Shown in pieces: positions 17,274-27,467 of a stretch of 27,892 nt of DNA (positions are counted from its first letter, which is position 1; each line of letters opens with the position of its first letter). The notes beneath the pieces are model-generated. The model was not told the origin of the DNA. It did not search any database and saw only the letters and a program-made list of their open reading frames with translations. The DNA lies in NCBI GenBank assembly GCA_027596195.1, contig JADGJG010000249.1, forward strand, positions 1 to 27,892. The letters are read 5' to 3'. The translations under genes and the position numbers were made by a program. This stretch comes from Podochytrium sp. JEL0797. Taxonomy: Eukaryota > Chytridiomycota > Chytridiomycetes > Chytridiales > Chytriomycetaceae.

Positions 17274-20200
17274 ATGTCATTTGCGCCTGGCACACCAGAA
17301 GCGACCGAGCAGCACAATGCTCGGGTGGTGGGCACGCTCACAGCGAGCCTCGACAAACTGCTTGTTCTAAGTGCGCATGCACTAAATGGACGTGAGCTCA
17401 GCGAGGCGATTGGCGTGTGCAAGGCGTTGATCGCTGGGCATGGGCTGGAGGTGTTTGGCGATGGGGTTGTGAGGTAGGGATCTCGTGCGAATCTTGGTAC
17501 TTGCACTCCACTAACTCCTGCTTCACAGTGCCGACTCGTGCTGGGAGCCGTTCCGGATTGCGTTGGCGGCGGGCCAGCCGCTCAAGGTGCGCGAGACTGC
17601 GCTGGACGCGCTGCAGAAGCTGATTGCGCACCGCGCACTGCGAGGCGCCGTGCGTGGCACGCTGGGCAGTAGCCGGAGGGGGTCGTTTGCGAATGGACCT
17701 ACTGGTCTTGGTGTTACTAGTGGTCCTAGTGCTACTGCTCCTAATGCTACTCCTAGTGCTACACAAAACGCCTCAATGCTCTCTTCAGTGTTTTCGCTGT
17801 TTGGCCGCGGCGCCGCCGACGCGTCGCAGCAAAACGAGGCTGGCGACGCGCTGCCGTCGCCGACACTTCCCAAGGACGAAAAGCCCAACGACCTCTCCGC
17901 CATCGACGTCTCCTCGCCACGCTCCTCCTCGCCCATTCCAACCAGTGCCACTACTACTACTCCCTCGCACTCGCACCCTCCCTTCCTCATCGACGACATT
18001 GTCCACGCCGTTTGCACCTCCTTCTCCAACGCGAATCCCGACGATGCTCCCGTTCAGCTGCAGGTCCTCAAGGTCCTGCTGACTGCAGTCACCTCCACAA
18101 ACACCTGCCAGGTCCATGCTGCCTCGCTGCTCAAGGCCGTCCAGACCTGCTTCAACATCTATCTGCACTCCAAAAACGTCCCCAATGCTGTCACCGCAAA
18201 GGCTGCCCTCACGCAGATGGTCCATGCTGTTTTTTCGCGCATGGAACGCTATGCTGACGTCCTCGAAAAAAACGCATTGCTCGTCCACGCCTCGGCCGAC
18301 ACGGAAACTTTGGCCCTTGGCGGCACTACCTCCGCCTCGTTGCATAGCGACGGAAATATTTCCGTCTTGAATCTCGCCAATCCGCTCCCAGTCGTATCCA
18401 CCGAGGAGTCGAACGCTGACCATGATTTCGTCGTCGCAGTTACTGCTGATTCCTCTGACCCCGAGCCGCTCAAAACACCCAGTATTCTTATGGCTCCTCT
18501 TCCCTCTGTCGAATCACTGAAGCCAAATGGCAATGTTGTGGGCATGTTTGATGACGACATGTCGGGAGCCGGATCCACTGCAGATTCATTAGACGATGTC
18601 GATTCCGAACCCGCCCCCGTCCCAACCGAACCCCCGAAACTCTCCCCACCCCGTCCTCAACCACATCAACTCCATCAAAGCGAATTGACATCTCCAGAAC
18701 TTGCGCCTCACGTTCTGTCCCCACCAATACCGCCAACAGCAACAACGACCCCGAACCCAACACCCTCATCAACCCCAAACGACCCCACCATCGCCTACTA
18801 CAACACACTCCTCAAAAAAGACGCCTTCCTCGTGTTCCGCCTCCTGTGCCGCTTGTCCTCCCAAACCGACACGGGAATCTCCTCCCTCGCGGCCACATTC
18901 ACCGTCGCGTCCGTCACGGCTGCTGCCGCACTCCCACCGACGGACGATGTGTCTGCACAAACGGTGAAGGCGCGGAGCCTTGCTCTTGAATTGATTCTGT
19001 CGATTTTGAACAACGCGGGCCACGTTTTGCAGACGGAGGACATGTATGCTGAGTTGGTCAAGAACACGTTGGCGGCGAGTATTAGTCGGAATGCGATCAC
19101 GACGAATCCTGTGTTGTTTGAATTCAGTTTGAGTATTTTCTTGATGGTGATTCGGTATTATCGGGCGAGGATGAAGATTGAAGTGGAGGTGAGGGGTTTT
19201 CTTGGTTCGCTTTCTCCAGTGGAGACCACCCGCAAAAGAGAAATCTCAACAAACACTCTCCCCCCGCATGTTTTTTAGGTCCTTCTCAACACTGTCTACC
19301 TCCACATTCTCGAAATGGGCAACAGCACCTACAAACAAAAACTCATGGTCCTCCAAGGTCTCCAAAAAATCCTCTCGCACCCACCGACCCTCGCCGACAT
19401 GTACCTCAACTACGACTGCGATCTCAACAGCATTTCACTGTTTGAACGCGTGCTCAGTGTGTGTACACGCGTTGCGCAGGGGAAGGAAGATAAGATGAAG
19501 GATGCGCCGTTGACGTTGTTGGGGCTTGTGGGAAGTGCGACTGGATTTGGGGGGGAGGCGAGGGGGGAGGTTGTGAGGCGGGAGGAAGGGAAGTTGAAGG
19601 TGGGTGGGGCGGTTTGTTTGGTGGCTGTGGTTGGGAGTTTGGTTGTGTGGGGGAGTGGGGAGGGTGGGGAGGGTGGGGATGGTGGTGGGGAGGAGAGTGG
19701 GAGTGGGAGTGAAGGAGAGGGGGAAAGGGAAGGTGGGGAGAGGGAGGAAGGGGTCGGGGAATGTGGGGAGTCGGTTGTGACGAGTCCTGTTGGGGTCGTG
19801 GAGCATGGCAATGACGGAGGGTTGAGTCCTGCTGTGAGGAATGGGTCGTTGAGTACCTTGGGGACTGCTGTTGGAGGTGCACCTTCGAGTCCGATTCGGA
19901 GAGTTGCAACGCCTCAGTTGCTCAATGCAGCAGTGGGAACCACGAACTCTGCCATCGGGAGCCCCACGGCCGCCAAGCTACTCCTCGACGCGCTTGCGTC
20001 CGATTCGCCCGTTGTGCTCAACAAGAACCGGTTGCAGAATGTAACCATTTCGCAGAAACCCGTGTCTGCAAAGGGAGACGGACATCACCACCATCATCAC
20101 CTTCATCACTCGCACTTGACGGCTGGTGGAACGGTGACCCCGATCGCGAGCAGTGAACGTGGCGGGTCTGTGACGGAAGATGAGGCCGGAGCGAGTCAGA

Positions 20201-23200
20201 AGGCTGCAATTGAGGCGATTGCGTTGCGCAAGTCGCTCATGAAGCAAGGGTTGAAGTTGTTTGAAGAGAAACCAATCAAGGGGATTGCGTTCTTCAAAAA
20301 GAATGGGTTTATTCCCGCGTTGGAGTATGATGGGCCTTCTACCTCTGCGACGGCTGGACATGCCTCGAATAGTGCGAATGGGGATGGGGTTGAACCAGTG
20401 GTTGTGGATACTGCGGCTGAGGACAATGAGGCGTTCAGCATTGCGTGCTTTTTGAAGAGCATGAGTGGGTTGAACAAGGGGGCGATTGGGTCATATTTGG
20501 GCGAAGGAGACGCGTTTTACATCAAGGTCATGCACATGTTTGTGGATATGATGGATTTCGAAGGGACCGGGATTGTGGAGGCGTTGAGAACATTTTTGCA
20601 GACTTTCAGGTTGCCTGGGGAAGCGCAGAAGGTAATTCTTTGGTGTGGTTGTTGTTTGGGGAGTTTGTTCCCCCATATGCTGATGGACAAAATCTTGTGT
20701 TCAGATTGATCGGTTGATGGAAAAGTTTGCGGATCGGTTCTGTGAAACGAATCCCGAAGTGTTTGCCAAAGCGGATACCGCGTATATCCTCGCCTTCTCC
20801 ATCATTATGCTCAACAAGGATGCGCATAGCACGCAAATCAAAAACAAGATGACCAAGCCGGGATTCTTGCGAAACAATCGGTAATTCATTTTCGCACTGC
20901 TTGGCCTCTCTCCCATGCTAACAATGGTTTTTGCTCACAGGGGTATCATCGACAACGGAGACTTGCCCGATGAGTATTTGGAGGCCATTTATGACAACAT
21001 TTTGAACAACGAAATCATCATGGAGGATGAGCAGACTGGAAAGTTTGCTCAAATGGTGCAAGGGTGTGTCTTGTTTTTCCGTCATGACTTTTGTCAACAA
21101 CTCTGACGTTCCTTGTTTCCCTCCCTCCAGATGGGGCACGTCCGAGCTCAGCGACAAGGACCGCATGGAACTCTACCGCAAGGAAGTGGCCCAAATCCAA
21201 AAAAAGAGTCAACAGCTCCTCGCTTCTTCGGGAACCGAACAGAACCTGGCTCCATGGAAAACTGCCACGCAGCCGGACCTTGCGCGACTCATGTTTGCGA
21301 CCGCATGTTGGCCCCTCATTGCGACTTTCAGTCAACTGTTTGAAAGCTTCACGGACGATGACGTGACTGCAGAGGCGGCGGTTGCTGCAGCGGGGTTGAT
21401 GGAGAAGGAAGATATGGATGTGATTGACTTGTGCTTGGAAGGGTTTGCGAACGGTATCAAGATTGCGTCTTTGTTCAAGATGGAGATGGAGCGGGAGGCG
21501 TTTGTGACGAGTTTGAGCAAGTTGACGGGGTTGTCGCATTTCAGGGATTTCAAGCCAAAGAATATCAAGGCGATTCGGACCTTGTTGGGGTTGACTTTGA
21601 GGTTTGTGGTTTTTGAGTTTTGCGTTTGTGGGGGTTGAATCTGACATCACGCCACGCTATTGTGCAAAACAGTTTCGCCGAGCATCTGGACTCTTCTTGG
21701 ACGCATGTCATCAAAGTGATCAGTCAAATGGAGCGCCTTCAGCTTCTCGGGGGCCGAGGCGCGTCCTTTGATTCAAACCGCATGGAAGATTTGCGCTCGA
21801 ACCCACACGTTGAAAAACTCTTGTCCGAATTCTCTTCCCAAGAAACTGTTGTCGCCGTCGACCGCATCTTCACGGGAACCATGTCCATGTCGGGGCCTTC
21901 GATCCTCCAGTTTTTCCGAGCCGTGTGCGCCGTGTCGTTGGAGGAAGTCGGGATCGATCCGATTTCTGTCACGCGGATGGTTCAGAGCCAGGGAAGTCCC
22001 GTGTTGGAATCGAGTGCGTTGGTGACGCCCATGTTGTCTTCTGCGCAGGGAATGGCGGCGAGTAAGTCGACGACGGGGATTGTGACGATGACAAAGGCGG
22101 ATGGACCTCCGCGTATGTATTTGTTGCAAAAGATTGTGGAGATTGCGCATTATAATATGCATCGGATTCGGTATGAGTGGAGTCAGATTTGGCGGTGAGT
22201 GTTTTTTTGTTCTCGATTTGGCTTTGGTGGATGACATCTGAATTCGTGGCTCGAAAACAGTGTGCTGCAACCGCACTTTATTGTCGTGGGATGCCATCCG
22301 AACGTGCGCGTTGCTTCGTTTGCTGTGGATGCGCTACGTCAATTGAGCATGAAGTTTTTGGAGCGCGAGGAGTTGGTGCACTTTTCGACCCAGAATGAGT
22401 TTTTGAAGAGCTTTGAGCGCATCATGAAGTTGACGACGGACGATACGATTCGTCACATGATTGTGGGGTCTCTTGGACAGGTTTGATGATTTTATTGCTT
22501 TTGTTTGAGGGGTGTTTCTGAAGTTGTTGTACCAGATGATTTCTGCGAGAGCTGGATCCATTCGCTCTGGGTGGAAACCCATTTTCGTTGTCCTCTCGCG
22601 CCCTGCGTTCATGGTTTCGACTTCTTCGAATGAAATGGACGACCTACTCCTCGAGTCATTCCAGCTCGTGCAAACCATCTTCAAGGAGCACTTTTCGATT
22701 GTCGTTCACGCGGGGGGCTTGGTTGACTTTATCAACTGCGTGGCGGACTTTGCGTTGCTGGATGCGTTGAGACAGTCGCATGAGGAGATTGTCTTGAGCA
22801 GCATTCAGTTGTTGCAGCTGTGTGCGAGTCAAATGATTCATAGCGTGGAGGATGAGATTATGCAGATGAAGCTTAAGGGGGTTAACCCGCCTTCTCGTAC
22901 GTTGTTTGGTTTTCAGTTTCCGTGGTTGTGATGAGTCGCGTGCTGAACCGTCACCTTTCTTCGCATGCAGTTTCTCTACCTTCAACGTCTTCTGGCAAGC
23001 TGGTACTTCAGACGGCCAATCTGGCGCACCCTCCTACGAATCGCACGACTTCGCAGCCTCTCCTCATGTCCAGTGGAGTGATTAGCGAGGAGCACTTCTT
23101 CCTCAAGTGGTTCCCCATCTTTTCTGCACTGTCCCGCATCACAATGGGTTCCAACAACCTTGCCGTTCGTACCAAGTGCATCGAGGCTCTCTTCGAAGTG

Positions 23201-24544
23201 CTCAGCCAATGCATCCACATGTTTGACCTGAAATGCGTACGCTCCATCTACCGCAGTGCTATTCTGCCCATCTTCGACGACCTCAAGGAGCAGTTTGACA
23301 AGCACGAATCCGGAGACGACTCGGCGTCCGTGTCTGGCTCCGTTGCCGAAGCAGGTCCCAAGCAAGGCAGTGCGACCATTTGGATTCTCGGGTTACGTCT
23401 CACGATCGACCTGTTTTCGGAAAACTTTATGAAAATCGCGGGGGATCCCGCCACCATTTCGAGCATCCTCGACATTGCCTTGTCCATGATGAAGAGGCGG
23501 AACCAGACGCTTGTGGCCACGGGGCAAATCTGCCTGCATCAGTTTATTCAGCAGAATGTGGGCAAGTTTTCGGAAGCTGGGTGTTGGACTACGATTGTGG
23601 ATTCGATTGAGAAGGCGTTCTGTATGACGAACCCGTATGAGCTTGTGAATTGCGACTTTAGCAGTATGAAACACTTGCCGGACCCGCCTCCCTCCATGAT
23701 CATGAATGTTGCTGCGTTGGGAAGCATTAGCACGAATGCGCCCGAGATTTTGGCGGCGGTGGTGGCGGAGGGGACGGCGACAGCGCAGAAGCACGGTGCT
23801 TTTGTGTCGTTGGAGTCGTTGAACTTTAACCAAACGATCCTCAAGTGTTCGGTGCACATTGAGCTGTTGCAGTCGATTCGGGACTCGGTGTTGGCGTCCG
23901 TGCCGGTGGTTGGGGAGCCTGACAAAATGTTGGCTGTGTCTGGGATTCCGGCTGTAGACCGCGTGAGGCTGTTGGCATGCATTCGCGACTCATATACCGT
24001 TTCGCGGTGTTTCAACGCGAATTACCACCTGCGGTATAGCATTTGGAAGAAGCGGCTTGTGCAGCAGTTGCCGAATTTGATTAAGCAGGAGACGATTTCG
24101 ATTGCATCGCATGTGAAGGTGTTGTTTGCGATTTATCGGGCCGAGGGGGATCCTGAGGAGACGGTGGTGGAGAGGACAGAGGAGGAGAAGGAATGGGCGA
24201 GGCAGAATGTGGATATGCTTGTGACGGAGACGGTGGATTTGATGGAGCGGTATGTCATGATGTTGGGAGATGCGCAGGTGAATGCAACGAATATCGGACT
24301 GTGGAGTCCTGTTGTCGTGCTCGTGTTTCGGGAACTGTTGGCGATGGATTGCTGGTGGAAGTCGAACGCGTCGTCCTTGTCCGTGTCGAAGGAGGGACCT
24401 AAATGTTTGGGGCTCAAGAAGCAGTTGCCGAGACTGTTCCGGCTGGGGATTCGGATGATGGGTGTGGATCGCGTGGATGTGCGACAGGCGTTGCAGGGGT
24501 TCATTGAGAAGGTTGGGGAGGAGTTGTTTTTTGACATGTTCTGA
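17274..24544 (+). CDS. SEC7: Sec7/BIG-type guanine-nucleotide exchange factor for ARF GTPases
   Basis: The protein exchanges GDP for GTP on ARF at trans-Golgi and endosomal membranes to start vesicle formation. Ten exons: 17274-17473, 17529-19188, 19279-20631, 20705-20880, 20941-21063, 21131-21601, 21673-22194, 22261-22480, 22536-22896 and 22971-24544. They give about 2,219 residues. The N-terminal DCB region includes [11 protein letters not shown]...[12 protein letters not shown] (from about 70). The HUS box NYDCD is at 664-668. The Sec7 domain spans about 935-1160 and carries the glutamic finger in FRLPGEAQK (Glu1068), followed by [16 protein letters not shown]. Downstream HDS-type helical repeats fill the C-terminus. 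Disordered inserts include a Ser/Pro/Thr-rich segment in exon 2, a Gly/Glu-rich one (about 750-790) and a His cluster (889-899). Every junction restores a conserved segment. An alternative start at 17194 is discussed in the findings. Confidence 0.95.
17698..17760 (+). repeat. Run of 21 consecutive T-ending codons in SEC7 exon 2
   Basis: In the SEC7 frame every codon from CCT 17698 to GCT 17760 ends in T, giving a Gly/Thr/Ser/Pro/Ala-rich segment with degenerate internal units such as GGTCCTAGTGCTACT. Flanking codons end mostly in C or G, so this looks like a recently expanded minisatellite within a linker. Confidence 0.75.
20083..20115 (+). repeat. Histidine-rich codon cluster in SEC7
   Basis: Residues 889-899 read [11 protein letters not shown], encoded by mixed CAT/CAC codons in the disordered linker before the Sec7 domain. 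Confidence 0.8.
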
Positions 24545-24660
24545 GGCGTGCATTCGTCTACTCTCTTGGATTGGGATTAAGATAAAAGAATGAAAGTGTT
24601 GTTGTATGTGGCCAAGTGGATGGTGCTTCCGCCGAATGCCGATCATCCTCGTTGCGGAAT

Positions 24661-24680
24661 CGCCAAAAAAATAAATCGCC
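24661..24680 (+). promoter_or_regulatory. A7-T-NNN-T-YGCC promoter motif, copy 3
   Basis: CGCC then A7, TAAAT, CGCC, ending 4 bases before the dehydrogenase ATG, so that the following AAAAATGG contains the start codon itself. The CGCC unit occurs on both sides of the A tract. Confidence 0.45.
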
Positions 24681-24684
24681 AAAA

Positions 24685-25709
24685 ATGGCTTCGCGCAAAA
24701 CGTTCCTGATTGTCGGCGGGACCAGCGGCCTTGGTGCCTCGGTTGTCAAGAGTCTTGGATCTTCTGCCACGGTTTCTATTTCTTTCTCGATGAATGACAA
24801 AAGCAGGGGGGATTAATGGTTGGTCCACGCAGGTCTATGTTGCGGGACGCACACTCCCGCCCTCGCCGCCGCCAAACACAATCTACACTTCACTCGATGT
24901 TTCGTCCATCAAAGAGTGTCTCCAGTTTGCTGACCATGTGGCCGCAAGCGACCAGGTCAAGGAACACGGCCTGGCCGGCATTGTTTTGACAGCCGGGAAC
25001 GCCAACTTTGCCCTGTCGCGACGCGAAACAAAAGAAGGTAGTTCGTTTCCGTGCACTCCTTCTTAAATTGGTCATCGTTTTTGCGATGGGCCAAAAGGGA
25101 ATGTGGCGCAGATTGCTCTGATTCTGACCCATTCGAATTCCAGGCCTCGAATCCACCTTTGCGCTCAACTTTCTATCCAAGTTTGCCATCATCAACCGCC
25201 TGATGCCATCTCTCCAGAGAGTCAATGATTCTCGCGTTGTGTCGGTGATGGCGGGAGGCAATGGCGGCCACTTTGACGCCAACGACATTCAAATGAAGAA
25301 GGGATACAACTGCATCAAGCAAGCTGTCCAAACGGGAGTGTTGATTGATTTGATGACGACCCACCTTGCCTCGCTTCACCAGGCTCCGTCGGATCCAAAG
25401 TTTTTCCACCTGTTCCCGGGAATCATGAACACAAACAACCCGACGAACGCGAATCTGCCGTTTTATATGACAGCGCCTTTGAAGTTGTTGCTTCCGCTGG
25501 TTGGACGTGATCCTGATGTGGTAGCCAAGGAGGTTGTCAGTCTTTTGACGTCTGATGAGTACTCTGGGGTGGAGAAGAGCGGTCTTTTGCTGCACCCTGG
25601 TTTGAAGCCGGTCAAGCCGTATAGCATTTTGGCGGACAAGGAAGTTTCAAACAAAGTTTGGAACGAATGCCTTGGTCTTGTGGAGAAAATCAACAAGGAG
25701 CATGCTTGA
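24685..25709 (+). CDS. Short-chain dehydrogenase/reductase family protein
   Basis: Three exons: 24685-24771, 24833-25037 and 25144-25709. They give 285 residues, normal for a classical SDR. The first intron has an unusual GTTTCT donor, but its removal restores the second Rossmann strand (ATVYVAGR). Residues 1-15 hold the nucleotide-binding GGTSGLG loop. LTAG stands where NNAG normally occurs. ESTFALNFLSKFAIINRLMP matches the helix-4 Asn segment. YNCIK is the Tyr-x3-Lys pair (Tyr152, Lys156). The strand that usually ends in the catalytic Ser reads VVSVMAGG, so that Ser appears replaced by Met133/Ala134. NAD(P)-dependent oxidoreduction is predicted by family, but the substrate is unknown and the missing Ser makes activity uncertain. 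The gene faces the Svf1 gene tail to tail, 80 bases apart. Confidence 0.88.
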
Positions 25710-25716
25710 TGTGTCA

Positions 25717-25722
25717 AATAAA
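25717..25722 (+). terminator. AATAAA polyadenylation signal of the dehydrogenase gene
   Basis: AATAAA begins 8 bases after the stop codon, inside the 80-base gap shared with the convergent Svf1 gene. Confidence 0.6.
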
Positions 25723-25789
25723 TTGGAGCCAAATGACTTTATGAAATACAAACGAATGTTAAAAAATGATAAGAATATGAAAAAAAACA

Positions 25790-27163
25790 TTAGTCACGCG
25801 ACAGGAACGAGCACTCCACAAACGCGTTCCCTTCAATCTCAAATTTGTCGTCTCCCACAGTCACCTTGGCCACAATACGCTTCTCATACCACGAGAAAAT
25901 AAACGGTGCCGTAATAAACGCCTGGATAAACTTGCGCAACAAGAACGGCAACTCGGCCAACACGTCAATCATTTCGAGCTTGTTGGTGAGCAGCGTACTG
26001 AGTTCCACGGAAACATCCAATCCGTCCTCAAGTGTCTTTCCGTGCCAGGAGAGAAACATTTGGGTGGGAATGTCGTATTTGCTGAGGGCGTCAAACTCTT
26101 GTTGGACGTGAACGGCGCGGTTGTTGGTCGTGATGGCGAGGGTACGGCCCTTGTGCACAATGCATCCTTGGCTCACAATGTTCAAATCAGAGTGGCCGTT
26201 CTTGGGGAGTTCGAACTGGGAAACAATCGAATTCAATCACAGGATCCTGAGTTTGAGAAAGAACAAAAATCCTCACCTCATACAACATCAACGCATCCTC
26301 CTCGCTCTGAAAGTTGACAAAGTTCCACTTCTGCACATTTTGCGGCTTGCACTGGATCGCGTGGTGAAACAACCCCTCCGCCTCACAAGCAACACTCTTG
26401 CCCTTCAACACCACCGTTCCCGTAACCTTGGCCTTGGGCATAAACGCAGCTTGCACAAACCCATCCTTCTCACCCTTCCCAAAGTAAACGCGTCCATTTC
26501 CAACCTTGAATGTACCGGCGCAGTCAGCGGGGATGTATTCAACGTTAAAGACGGTGTCCTTGGAGATATTGAACTGCACGGTGTATCCCTGAGTTGCGTG
26601 GTTGTACTTGATGCTCATTTCTTCACATGTGGCACTGAGGTTCGAGTCGGTGAGTTTGAAGGAGGATGTGCCGTGGTTGATGGTTTTGCATTCCTTGGTA
26701 CCGTCGGGGTAATACACTCTGCAAGTAACCTGTTATAGATTAGTTTAGTGTCGAATTCGAAGAAGAGTGGCAAAGGGGTCGGTGGGCTCAAAAGAAACTC
26801 ATTCGTCCCGCCGGAGATGGTCCCCCTGGCCCACCCGAACCAAAACAATCAGCCCGAACCACAATTTGAACTCACCCCAACATTTGGACTCAATCCCATC
26901 GCACTGTACGTCATCTGAACAAACGCAAACACGCCACCCTCCAACGTCATGTAAAACGTGAACGTCTCGTTGCAGCCGGCAAGCAACTGCCACTTCAAGT
27001 CGTCCTCGGTAGCAGCCGTGCGAACAGGTGGAATAATATCGCTGCGGTCGTAGGTTCCGGGTTGGGGGTCAGCAAGCTTGACAGGGACGAGGGTCTTGGT
27101 TGTGTTGTGGATGGGAGTCGCGTCGACGGCGGACTTGGATGACTTCTTTCCCCAGCTGAGCAT
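25790..27163 (-). CDS. SVF1: Svf1-family oxidative-stress survival protein
   Basis: Svf1 proteins are fungal lipocalin-like proteins required for survival under oxidative stress and implicated in ceramide handling between ER and Golgi. Three exons on the minus strand: 27163-26876, 26729-26277 and 26215-25790. They give 388 residues with introns of 146 and 61 nt. The start MLSWGKKS resembles the short amphipathic N-terminus of family members. Diagnostic segments are WQLLAGCNETFTFYMTLEGG, FAFVQMTYSAMGL, then VTCRVYYPDG across the splice, YTVQFNI, HAIQCKPQNVQKWNFVNFQS and LAITTNNRAVHVQQEFD. The C-terminus (VAKVTVGDDKFEIEGNAFVECSF) is the closing strand pair. Longer in-frame ATGs upstream (for example about 27280) are less likely because they precede MLSW with unconserved sequence. 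It lies directly downstream of the Hsp20 gene on the same strand. Confidence 0.85.
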
Positions 27164-27467
27164 GTTTGAGTCTTGGGGTGTGATTATTGAGTTTTTGAGG
27201 GAGGGAAGGGGGGCCATCACGGTATTTATCTGTTTCCGCCCTGGCGGGTCTTTTGTTGGTGGGACGAACTTAGTGTTCATACCCCTCCTGTCAAAACAAA
27301 ACACAAATAGAACCCTATTCAGGCATCCTGATAAAACGAAAAGTGAGTTGAAACTGGGATTTGCTTCAAATTGGAAAGGTGCATTTGCAGAACTATTAGA
27401 CGAATATCTTAATTGTTTATTTTTCAATTGGGAAGGAAAGACTATTCCATCAACACAACAAGAGCAA
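27164..27467. promoter_or_regulatory. Svf1 upstream region and Hsp20 3' flank
   Basis: 304 bases between two tandem minus-strand genes. The half next to Hsp20 is AT-rich and carries its polyadenylation signal. The other half should contain the Svf1 promoter. I see no clear heat-shock element (alternating GAA/TTC triplets) or TATA box. Confidence 0.45.
27416..27421 (-). terminator. AATAAA polyadenylation signal of the Hsp20 gene
   Basis: AATAAA on the minus strand, 47 bases beyond the Hsp20 stop codon. Confidence 0.6.

Noticed and set aside
27164..27467. Heat-shock element between Svf1 and Hsp20
   Set aside because: No three consecutive alternating GAA/TTC triplets with 2-base spacing could be found.
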